Origin: UBA1732 sp045114235
GTDB taxonomy: Bacteria; Verrucomicrobiota; Lentisphaeria; Victivallales; UBA1829
Reading direction: 5' to 3'
DNA length: 26,403 nt
NCBI GenBank assembly: GCA_045114235.1
Contig: JBGUKB010000153.1
Location: forward strand, 1 to 26,403
Under the pieces are notes generated by a model, which was given only the letters and a program-made list of their open reading frames with translations, made no database searches and was not told where the DNA came from. The position numbers and the translations under genes were made by a program. This document shows, one piece after another, positions 1 through 5,667 of the stretch. The stretch's first letter is position 1, and each line of letters begins with the position of its first letter.

Positions 1-225
1 ATCGTCTCCAGCATCCTGCACGACGTGATCTCCGTGCCGATGGAGGCCGTCTTCGAGAACGACAAGGGATTCTTCGTCTTCGTCAACAAGAACGGCACCC
101 CGGAGGAAGTCCCGGTCCTGATCGGCGACTCCAACGACACCGCGGTCTGCATCACCGAGGGTCTGAAGGACGGCGACGTGGTGTACCTGTACCGTCCGTA
201 CCAGAAGAAGCAGTCCGATCAGTAA
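1..225 (+). CDS. Membrane-fusion (periplasmic adaptor) protein, C-terminal fragment
   Basis: The reading frame is open from the first base of the window, so only the last 74 residues are present and the true start lies upstream. The fragment has the look of the final beta-barrel/membrane-proximal part of HlyD/MacA-type adaptors: a VPMEAVF segment, a short FVFV strand, then 'VPVLIGDSND' and 'ITEGLKDGDVVYL', close to the usual G-L-x-x-G-D-x-V ending of the family. Such proteins link an inner-membrane transporter to an outer-membrane channel. The next two genes encode a MacB-type ATPase and permease, which supports this reading; the gap to the ATPase gene is 15 nt. The tail ends in a short charged stretch. 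The substrate cannot be inferred, and assignment rests on a short fragment plus context. Confidence 0.75.
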   Translation: MVSSILHDVISVPMEAVFENDKGFFVFVNKNGTPEEVPVLIGDSNDTAVCITEGLKDGDVVYLYRPYQKKQSDQ

Positions 226-240
226 GCCCGGCGGGTCCGT

Positions 241-1056
241 ATGAACGACGATGTGGTAGTGCAGCTGCGGGACATCCGCAAGACGTACAATCCCGGCGGC
301 CCGGCCGCAGTGCATGTGCTGAAAGGTATCTCCTTCTCGATCCAGCGCGGTCAGTTCGTCGGCATCGTGGGCACGTCCGGCAGCGGCAAATCGACGATGC
401 TGAACATCCTCGGGATGCTCGACGTGCCGACGTCCGGCGATTATTTCCTGGAGAAAGTGAACGTGGCGACGCTGTCCGACAGCGCGCAGGCCACGGTCCG
501 CAACATCCGGATCGGATTCATCTTCCAAAGTTTCAATCTGTTCCCGTACCTGACCATCGAACAGAACATCGAAGTGCCGATGATCTACAAGCGAGTGTCT
601 CCGCGCATCCGCCGGGCGCGCGCCCTTGAACTCGCGAAGGTCGTCGGTCTCGGACACCGCCTCGGGCACCGTCCCACACAGCTCTCCGGCGGCGAATGCC
701 AGCGCGTGGCCGTGGCGCGGTCGCTCTGCAACGATCCTGCCTTCCTGCTCGCCGACGAACCCACCGGCAACCTCGACGAGAAGACCGGCAACGAGATCAT
801 GGCGCTCTTCCACCGGATCAACAAGGAGCAGAACGTGACGATCATCATGGTCACGCACAACCCGATGTTTGAGCCGCACTACGACAAGGTCATCCGGCTC
901 CGCGACGGCCGCATCGTGCAGACGAAGCCGACCGACTCCGTGGACGAGCTGACCGGTCCGCTGTCCGGGTTCGGCGAGCTCCCGCAGGACAAGATGGCCG
1001 CTGACGCGAAGGCGGCGCTGACGACCACGGCGGAACAGGAGGGCGCGTCCAAATGA
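241..1056 (+). CDS. ABC exporter ATP-binding protein, MacB/LolD type
   Basis: This 271-residue nucleotide-binding subunit energises the permease encoded next. All ABC motifs are visible: Walker A GTSGSGKST (residues 44-52), Q-loop in FQSFNL (about 96), signature LSGGECQR (148-155), Walker B FLLADEP with catalytic Glu173, D-loop GNLDE, and the H-loop His in 'VTHNP' near residue 206. The signature has Cys where Gln is common (LSGGEQQR), an odd but probably neutral change. A C-terminal tail of about 40 residues, rich in Ala and acidic residues, extends past the usual end of about 225-230 residues. The stop overlaps the permease start by ATGA, implying translational coupling. Family membership is clear. 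Whether it exports a drug, peptide or lipoprotein is not determined. Confidence 0.93.
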   Translation: MNDDVVVQLRDIRKTYNPGGPAAVHVLKGISFSIQRGQFVGIVGTSGSGKSTMLNILGMLDVPTSGDYFLEKVNVATLSDSAQATVRNIRIGFIFQSFNLFPYLTIEQNIEVPMIYKRVSPRIRRARALELAKVVGLGHRLGHRPTQLSGGECQRVAVARSLCNDPAFLLADEPTGNLDEKTGNEIMALFHRINKEQNVTIIMVTHNPMFEPHYDKVIRLRDGRIVQTKPTDSVDELTGPLSGFGELPQDKMAADAKAALTTTAEQEGASK

Positions 1057-2339
1057 TGCGGTTCACCGACATTGTGTCGCTGTCCTTCCTGAACTTGCGG
1101 CTGCACAAGACGCGTTCGCTGCTGACCTCGCTCGGCGTGATCTTCGGCGTCGGGAGCGTGATCTCCATGATGGCGATCTCGAAGGGCGCGGAACGCTCCG
1201 CGCTGTCCCAGATCGAATCAATGGGCATCGACAAGATCATCATCTACACCAAGAAGCCGCATTTCGACACGTCCGGGGGCAGCTCCTCCGGGCGCGGCGC
1301 CGCCACCAGCTCCGTGGAGGACTACGGCCTCGACGTCCGCGACTACCAGTTCATCCGCACGATGGAGAACGTGCATCATATCACCACGATCCGGAACACG
1401 CGCCAGCCGATCACGAAGGGCGAAACGCGCCTCGATCTGAAACTCTGCGGCGTCTCCCTCGGATTCATGAAGGACACCTCCTGCCACCTCACGTCCGGGC
1501 GCTGGTTCAACGAGATCGACTTCCGCGCCCCCTCGACCATCTGCGTGATCGGGCAGAACGTGAAGCACAGGCTGTTCCCGCTGGGCGCGACGGACGTGGT
1601 CGGCTCGAACATCCGCACCCCGTACGCATCCTACCGTATCGTCGGCGTGATCGCCAACGACAACGGCACCAGCCTGCCGGAAGTCGGCAGCCCGAACGAC
1701 CTGATCCTGATCCCGTCCAACACAGACCTCTCCATCTACGGCAACTACGCGAGCGAGAGCCAGGGACGGAACCGCAACAAGGCGATCCTGGTCGACTACG
1801 ACGTGATGCTGGTGAATGTCGCCAACCTCGAATACATCGACAATACGTCCAAGCGCCTCCAGAACTATCTGGAGAAGGCGCATTCGAAGAGCAAGGACTG
1901 GGACATGATCGTCCCGCTGGACCTGCTCAAACAGCGCGAACGCACCCAGAAGATCTTCACCATCGTCATGGGCGCCATCGCCAGCATCTCCCTGCTCGTG
2001 GGCGGCATCGGCATCATGAACATCATGCTCGCGAGCGTGTCCGAACGCAAGAAGGAGATCGGCACGCGCCGCGCGCTCGGCGCGCAGAAGTTCGACATCC
2101 TGTTCCAGTTCCTGATCGAGACCGTGATCCTGACCACGCTCGGCGGATGCGTCGGCATCGGCCTCGGGCTCGGCCTCTCCGAGATCGTGAAGCGCTACGC
2201 GGAAATGCCGACGGAAGCCTCCATGACGAACATCGTCGGCTCGCTGCTGATCTCGTCGTTCGTGGGCGTGGTCTTCGGCACGTATCCGGCGTGGCGCGCG
2301 GCGCAGCAGAACCCGATCGACGTGCTGCGTTCCGAGTGA
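1053..2339 (+). CDS. ABC exporter permease, MacB/FtsX type
   Basis: A 428-residue inner-membrane permease with the MacB layout: one N-terminal membrane helix (about residues 17-42, after the basic LRLHKTRS segment), a large periplasmic domain (about 45-300), and three C-terminal helices (about 303-328, 350-378, 388-412). The region around residue 330 carries the family hallmark 'ASVSERKKEIGTRRALGA', the cytoplasmic coupling segment. The C-terminus 'PAWRAAQQNPIDVLRSE' is typical of MacB-like proteins (PA..AA...P...LR.E). The start overlaps the ATPase stop (ATGA at 1053-1056); a second ATG follows at once, so the start could be one codon later. With the upstream adaptor fragment it forms a complete MacAB-like tripartite exporter minus the outer-membrane channel. 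Confidence 0.93.
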   Translation: MMRFTDIVSLSFLNLRLHKTRSLLTSLGVIFGVGSVISMMAISKGAERSALSQIESMGIDKIIIYTKKPHFDTSGGSSSGRGAATSSVEDYGLDVRDYQFIRTMENVHHITTIRNTRQPITKGETRLDLKLCGVSLGFMKDTSCHLTSGRWFNEIDFRAPSTICVIGQNVKHRLFPLGATDVVGSNIRTPYASYRIVGVIANDNGTSLPEVGSPNDLILIPSNTDLSIYGNYASESQGRNRNKAILVDYDVMLVNVANLEYIDNTSKRLQNYLEKAHSKSKDWDMIVPLDLLKQRERTQKIFTIVMGAIASISLLVGGIGIMNIMLASVSERKKEIGTRRALGAQKFDILFQFLIETVILTTLGGCVGIGLGLGLSEIVKRYAEMPTEASMTNIVGSLLISSFVGVVFGTYPAWRAAQQNPIDVLRSE

Positions 2340-2358
2340 TTTCTCCGAACTGCCGGAC

Positions 2359-2405
2359 AAAAAGCCGTGAAAAGCCGGTCCCGGTCGGAAAAAATCACGG
2401 TTTTT
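2359..2405 (+). terminator. Hairpin terminator after the exporter operon
   Basis: CCGTGA at 2365-2370 pairs with TCACGG at 2395-2400, and the stem is followed directly by TTTTT (2401-2405). An A-run before the left arm could extend the stem. The loop is long (24 nt), so efficiency is uncertain. A second small inverted repeat (GTTTTT / AAAAAC) follows at once. Confidence 0.6.
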
Positions 2406-2439
2406 CGGGAAAAACACTGGTAAAATCAGCGATTTGGAG

Positions 2440-2450
2440 TATCTTTTAAA
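2440..2450 (+). promoter_or_regulatory. Possible -10 element for the structured RNA
   Basis: TATCTT at 2440-2445 lies five bases before the G-run at 2451 where the paired structure begins, which is the right distance for a transcription start. The matching -35 position (2417-2422, CTGGTA) is poor, so this promoter is only tentative. Confidence 0.35.
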
Positions 2451-2616
2451 GGGCACCTCTATTGATTCGGTCTCGGCGGCTTTTCGCTCCCGGGCAAAGT
2501 CCAACTGGCAAGATTTTCGGTGGTTACGTTTTCAGGTAGCCACGCTCAAATCTTACTGCATTGGCCTTTTTGCCCGTGCGCTGAAAATCCATCCGATCCG
2601 ATGAATAGAGATACCC
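2451..2616 (+). ncRNA. Candidate structured RNA, 6S-like long hairpin
   Basis: This gene-free region folds into one long interrupted hairpin. From outside in: GGG 2451-2453 with CCC 2614-2616; CTCTATT 2457-2463 with AATAGAG 2604-2610; TCGG 2467-2470 with CCGA 2598-2601; then a large two-sided internal loop (2471-2490 and 2577-2597); CGGGCAAA 2491-2498 with TTTGCCCG 2569-2576; CCAA 2501-2504 with TTGG 2561-2564; AAGATTT 2510-2516 with AAATCTT 2548-2554; and GTGGTTAC 2520-2527 with GTAGCCAC 2536-2543 (one G-U pair) closing an 8-nt loop. The length of about 166 nt, the closing stem, the central bubble and the long apical arm match the shape of bacterial 6S RNA, the RNA-polymerase decoy. I recognise shape, not sequence. 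It could instead be a leader element of dapF. Confidence 0.5.
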
Positions 2617-2711
2617 TGAGCAGAAAACGCTTGACTGCCGTCGAAGCCTTTTGCGGAATCATTCGCGTATGGCTTTTGTCTGGCGGTTCGCTCTTAGAAC
2701 AGTATATTCCC

Positions 2712-2724
2712 GGAGGCCGAATTG
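2712..2724 (+). promoter_or_regulatory. Ribosome site fixing a TTG start for dapF
   Basis: GGAGG at 2712-2716 stands five bases before TTG at 2722. The next in-frame ATG (2746) falls inside the conserved N-terminal strand of the enzyme and has no ribosome site, so TTG is the preferred start. Confidence 0.75.
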
Positions 2725-3606
2725 AATCTTCTGAAATTCTCGAAAATGAGCGGCGCAGGCAACGATTTCGTGGTCGTTGACTGTTCCGAGTCCGCCTATG
2801 TCTTCACGGCGGACGCTATCCGGAAGATCTGCGACCGCCGCCGTGGCATCGGCGCGGACGGACTGATCCTGCTCTCCAAATCGCGCATCCCCGGCTGCGA
2901 TCAGGTCGTCATGGAGTTTTTCAACTGCGACGGGTCCAGGGCGGAACTCTGTGGAAACGGACTCCGCTGTGCCGGGCTCTTCGCCTACGAACACAGCCTC
3001 TCGCGCGAATCGTCCATCACGTTCGCGACGGGCGGCGGCGAGCTTGCCGCCGAGGTCATCGGGCGCGATATGGTCCGCATCGAACTGCCCGTGACCGAGG
3101 ACTTCGAGGCGCACGAGCATACGGCCGGATACACGGTCTTCAAGGGCGCGGTCGGCGTGCCGCATGCCGTGGTCCGCATGGACGGCCTGGAACGCGCGGA
3201 CATCCTGCGTCCCGGCCGCGAACTGCGTTATCACGAGGCGTTCGCGCCCGCGGGTGTCAACGTCGATTTTCTGGAGTTCGGACACGATTTCTCCGAACCG
3301 GTGCTGATCCGCACCTACGAACGCGGCGTCGAGGACGAAACGCTGGCGTGCGGGACCGGGATCGCGTCGTCCGCACGCGTGCTGGCGAAGTTCTTCCATG
3401 CGCCCGCCGACCTCACGTTCCGCACCCGTTCCGGCGACCTCGTCCGGACGCATCTTCCCGAGGGGAACACCGGACGGATCATCCTGACCGGTCCCGCGGT
3501 CGAGGTGTACCGGGGGACCGCCTCCGCTGACAGATTCGAACTTAAACTGGCGGCTGTTACGGCCGCCGACAGACCATATTCCAAGGAAAAGGATTCCAAA
3601 TCATGA
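2722..3606 (+). CDS. dapF: Diaminopimelate epimerase
   Basis: This cytoplasmic, cofactor-independent racemase converts LL- to meso-diaminopimelate for lysine and peptidoglycan. The 294-residue product (family usually about 275) shows the conserved N-terminus 'KMSGAGNDFVVVD', the first active-site cysteine in ELCGNGLRCAG (Cys83) and the second in ETLACGTGIASSA (Cys210), the two residues that work as base and acid. The start is TTG, chosen because of the GGAGG placed five bases before it. The C-terminus is about 15 residues longer than usual, with a lysine/serine-rich tail. The stop overlaps the dapA start (ATGA at 3603-3606), so the two lysine-pathway genes form a coupled pair. Confidence 0.96.
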   Translation: MNLLKFSKMSGAGNDFVVVDCSESAYVFTADAIRKICDRRRGIGADGLILLSKSRIPGCDQVVMEFFNCDGSRAELCGNGLRCAGLFAYEHSLSRESSITFATGGGELAAEVIGRDMVRIELPVTEDFEAHEHTAGYTVFKGAVGVPHAVVRMDGLERADILRPGRELRYHEAFAPAGVNVDFLEFGHDFSEPVLIRTYERGVEDETLACGTGIASSARVLAKFFHAPADLTFRTRSGDLVRTHLPEGNTGRIILTGPAVEVYRGTASADRFELKLAAVTAADRPYSKEKDSKS

Positions 3607-4472
3607 AAATTCAAGGTCTTTACACGGCGCTTGTGACTCCGTTCCGCAACGGAGCAGTGGATTACGATAGACTGACGAAGCTGGTCGAAATGCAGATCAG
3701 CTACGGCGTCGACGGGATCTCCCCGGTCGGCACCACCGGCGAGTCGCCCACGCTGAGCTTCGAGGAGCACGAACGCGTGATCGCGACCGTGGTCCAGCTC
3801 GTGAACGGCCGCTGCAAGGTGCTCGCCGGAAGCGGCGCGAACTCGACCGCCGAGGCGCTGCATCTGACCCGCCATGCGAAGTCTGACGGCGCGGATTTCT
3901 CGCTTCAGGTCGCCCCGTACTACAACAAGCCCACGCAGGAAGGCCTGTACCGCCACTTCGCCACCATCGCGGATTCCTGCGACATCCCGATCGTGATCTA
4001 CAATGTGCCCGGACGTTCCGGCGTCTCCGTCTCCGCCGAGACCATCGCGCGCCTCGCGAAGAACTGCAACGTGGCGGGCGTGAAGGAAGCCAGCGGCTCC
4101 GTCGACCGCGTCTCCGAGATCCTCGACCTCTGCGATATCCCGGTCCTCAGCGGCGATGATGCGCTCACCGTGCCCATGATGTCCGTCGGCGCGGTCGGCG
4201 TGGTCAGCGTGGCATCGAACATCATCCCGAAGGAAATGAAGCAGCTCGTCGACCTCTGCAACGCCGGCGCGTTCGACCAGGCGCGCGCGATGCACCGCAA
4301 GCTCTACAAGTTCTTCAAGGCGATGTTCGTGGAGACCAACCCGATCCCGGTCAAGGCCGGAATGGCGATCCGCGGCCTGCTCGACGAGGAATACCGTCTG
4401 CCGCTCTGCCCGCCCTCGGACAAGAACCGCGAATTCCTGCGCCAGATCCTCGCCGACATCCCTGTCGATTAA
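3603..4472 (+). CDS. dapA: 4-hydroxy-tetrahydrodipicolinate synthase
   Basis: This enzyme condenses pyruvate with aspartate semialdehyde, the first committed step towards diaminopimelate and lysine. The 289-residue TIM-barrel protein keeps all key residues at the E. coli positions: Thr44 and Thr45 in GTTGESPTL, Tyr133 in IYNVPGRSG, and Schiff-base Lys161 in GVKEASG. It starts inside the dapF stop, with AAGGA some 15-20 bases upstream inside dapF; translational coupling is likely. The TAA stop is followed without a spacer by the structured repeat at 4473, then by a terminator, so dapA ends the transcription unit. Confidence 0.97.
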   Translation: MKIQGLYTALVTPFRNGAVDYDRLTKLVEMQISYGVDGISPVGTTGESPTLSFEEHERVIATVVQLVNGRCKVLAGSGANSTAEALHLTRHAKSDGADFSLQVAPYYNKPTQEGLYRHFATIADSCDIPIVIYNVPGRSGVSVSAETIARLAKNCNVAGVKEASGSVDRVSEILDLCDIPVLSGDDALTVPMMSVGAVGVVSVASNIIPKEMKQLVDLCNAGAFDQARAMHRKLYKFFKAMFVETNPIPVKAGMAIRGLLDEEYRLPLCPPSDKNREFLRQILADIPVD

Positions 4473-4533
4473 GGAGGACAAGTCCTCCACTGCAGTAGTG
4501 TCCGGCTACGCTCGGACACACACGGAGTGTGTC
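4473..4533 (+). repeat. Stop-codon-abutting three-hairpin repeat, copy 1
   Basis: It begins at the base after the dapA TAA. Hairpin 1 is GGAGGAC/GTCCTCC (4473-4479 with 4482-4488). Hairpin 2 is CACT...AGTG (4488-4500). Hairpin 3 is GTGTCCG/CGGACAC (4498-4504 with 4513-4519), overlapped by an alternative stem GACACAC/GTGTGTC (4515-4521 with 4527-4533). Two further copies occur at 8482-8571 and 24633-24680, both on the minus strand and both starting right after a stop codon. The core shared by copies 1 and 2 is CCTCCACTGCAGTAGTG. Hairpin 1 varies by compensatory change between copies. The function is unknown. Confidence 0.75.
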
Positions 4534-4581
4534 GAACAGTGCCGTGCTATGCGACGGTACGGAGAGATTCGTTTCCTCTAG

Positions 4582-4626
4582 AAAAAAGCTTCGGTCTTCC
4601 TGATGGAGGCCGGGGCTTTTCGTTTT
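4582..4626 (+). terminator. Rho-independent terminator of dapF-dapA
   Basis: AAAAAGC pairs with GCTTTT around an inner stem GGTCTTC/GGAGGCC (with G-U pairs) and a short loop near 4600, followed by CGTTTTT. It lies about 110 bases past the dapA stop, beyond the repeat. Confidence 0.8.
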
Positions 4627-4661
4627 TATGAAAGAATTTTTCAAGAAAACGGAAAAAGGTC

Positions 4662-4690
4662 TTGTCATTTTTACGGACTTGAGGTATAAT
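4662..4690 (+). promoter_or_regulatory. Sigma70-type promoter of the small membrane protein
   Basis: TTGTCA (4662-4667) and a perfect TATAAT (4685-4690) are separated by exactly 17 bases. The start of transcription should fall near 4697, giving a leader of about 37 nt before the ATG at 4734. This is among the best promoters in the window. Confidence 0.85.
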
Positions 4691-4733
4691 AGTATCAGGC
4701 AAAACAATAGAACGGATTTTCGGGGGACAGACC

Positions 4734-4982
4734 ATGCACTTGCAGGACACAGTAGATAAAACTCTTCTTCGGCGGCACTTCTATGTCGCGTTTCCGATCG
4801 CCTTCCTGTATTTTTTCATACTTGACGGGCATCGGATGTTTACATGTTTCATCCTTGTGGATTCTCTGGTCCTTGCAATCCGTATCCTGGTGCCGAAAAA
4901 GGGTTCTTTTCTCGACACGCTCCTTCCGTTTGCCGCTTTGTTCCTGGCATATCTTCTCGCCGAGCTCACGCGGTTAGCATAA
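4734..4982 (+). CDS. Small hydrophobic membrane protein, unknown
   Basis: I do not recognise this 82-residue protein. After a charged N-terminus (residues 1-15, with KTLLRRH) it is almost wholly hydrophobic, with likely membrane helices at about 16-30, 35-53 and 60-79; a KKGS turn separates the last two. A G-rich ribosome site (GGGGGA, about 4722-4727) precedes the ATG. It is monocistronic, with its own strong promoter (4662-4690) and its own terminator (5002-5047), which argues that it is a real gene despite its size. Codon use is less GC-biased than in its neighbours. Neighbouring genes (dapA, nrdR) give no clear functional hint. Confidence 0.65.
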   Translation: MHLQDTVDKTLLRRHFYVAFPIAFLYFFILDGHRMFTCFILVDSLVLAIRILVPKKGSFLDTLLPFAALFLAYLLAELTRLA

Positions 4983-5001
4983 AACAGAACATAATCCGAA
5001 A

Positions 5002-5048
5002 AAAAGCGCCCCGATTTCCAGTTGCGGATACCGGGGATTTCGCTTTTC
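5002..5048 (+). terminator. Terminator between the small membrane gene and nrdR
   Basis: AAAAGCG (5002-5008) pairs with CGCTTTT (5041-5047), and CCCCG (5009-5013) pairs with CGGGG (5032-5036), with a four-base bulge on the right side. The arms carry A and T runs, so it could act in both directions. Confidence 0.75.
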
Positions 5049-5076
5049 TGTAAGCCGGGAAATCCGGAAAGCGGAT

Positions 5077-5105
5077 TTGAAAAAGCGTGCGTGCGCATGT
5101 ATATT
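5077..5105 (+). promoter_or_regulatory. Sigma70-type promoter of nrdR
   Basis: TTGAAA (5077-5082), a 17-base spacer and TATATT (5100-5105). Transcription would start near 5112, about 47 nt before the nrdR ATG. A second TATATT overlaps six bases further on. Confidence 0.8.
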
Positions 5106-5158
5106 TATATTCCAGCTTTTTTGTCCGCCCGACTGAATCAACTCAGGAGAACTCTGCT

Positions 5159-5650
5159 ATGCGCTGCCCCCGTTGCGGCTGCCAGGAAGACCGCGTGATC
5201 GACTCCCGCGCCTCGAAAGACGGCGCGGCCGTGCGCCGTCGCCGTGAATGCACGGCATGCGGACACCGGTTTACCACGCACGAGGAGATCATTCAGGCGG
5301 AACTGAAGGTCGTGAAGCGCGACAACTCGCGGGAGGATTTCGACCCGAACAAGATCCGCGCCGGGATCGAGAAGGCCTGCTGGAAACGCGACGTGAAGCC
5401 CGAGACGATCGACATGGTCGTGTCGCAGGTGACGAGCTCCCTTGAGGCGGATTACGAACGCGAGGTGCCGTCCAGCGAGGTCGGCAACCGCACGATGGAG
5501 GCGCTGCGCCAGGTCGACAAGGTCGCGTATGTGCGGTTCGCCTCCGTGTACCGCGATTTCAAGGATATCGACGAGTTCATCGACGAGATCCGGAGCATGG
5601 GACACAACCGCGCGAAGAACGCGGCGCCTCGCGGCGGAAAGAACATCTGA
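5159..5650 (+). CDS. nrdR: Transcriptional repressor of ribonucleotide reductase genes
   Basis: NrdR senses ATP/dATP through an ATP-cone and represses nrd operons by binding NrdR boxes. The 163-residue protein begins with the zinc ribbon MRCPRCGC (Cys3, Cys6) paired with CTACGHRF (Cys31, Cys34), followed by the ATP-cone from about residue 48 (KRDNSREDFDPNKI) to about 140 (YVRFASVYRDFKDI). I chose the ATG at 5159 rather than the in-frame start 72 bases upstream because AGGAG at 5145-5149 lies nine bases before it, the promoter sits within the longer version, and the family starts at MxCPxC. A CLC gene follows 17 bases downstream, then a protein with a second ATP-cone-like region. Confidence 0.96.
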   Translation: MRCPRCGCQEDRVIDSRASKDGAAVRRRRECTACGHRFTTHEEIIQAELKVVKRDNSREDFDPNKIRAGIEKACWKRDVKPETIDMVVSQVTSSLEADYEREVPSSEVGNRTMEALRQVDKVAYVRFASVYRDFKDIDEFIDEIRSMGHNRAKNAAPRGGKNI

Positions 5651-5667
5651 GAGAAAGCCCGTCCGCC

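Noticed and set aside
2631..2708. A dapF promoter from TTGACT (2631) or TATATT (2703)
   Set aside because: TTGACT has no -10 at 16-18 bases. TATATT would place the start on the ribosome site and has no -35 at a fitting distance (nearest TTGTCT is 21 bases away).
2520..2780. An 86-codon plus-strand frame before dapF
   Set aside because: It runs through the structured RNA and into dapF in another frame, has no ribosome site and no protein-like composition.
4473..4533. The stop-adjacent repeats as integron attC sites or a CRISPR array
   Set aside because: There is no integrase, cassette structure or regular spacer; copies are single and kilobases apart behind unrelated chromosomal genes.
5087..5158. 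A 24-residue N-terminal extension of NrdR
   Set aside because: It would begin inside the promoter. The family starts at MxCPxC and AGGAG stands nine bases before that ATG.
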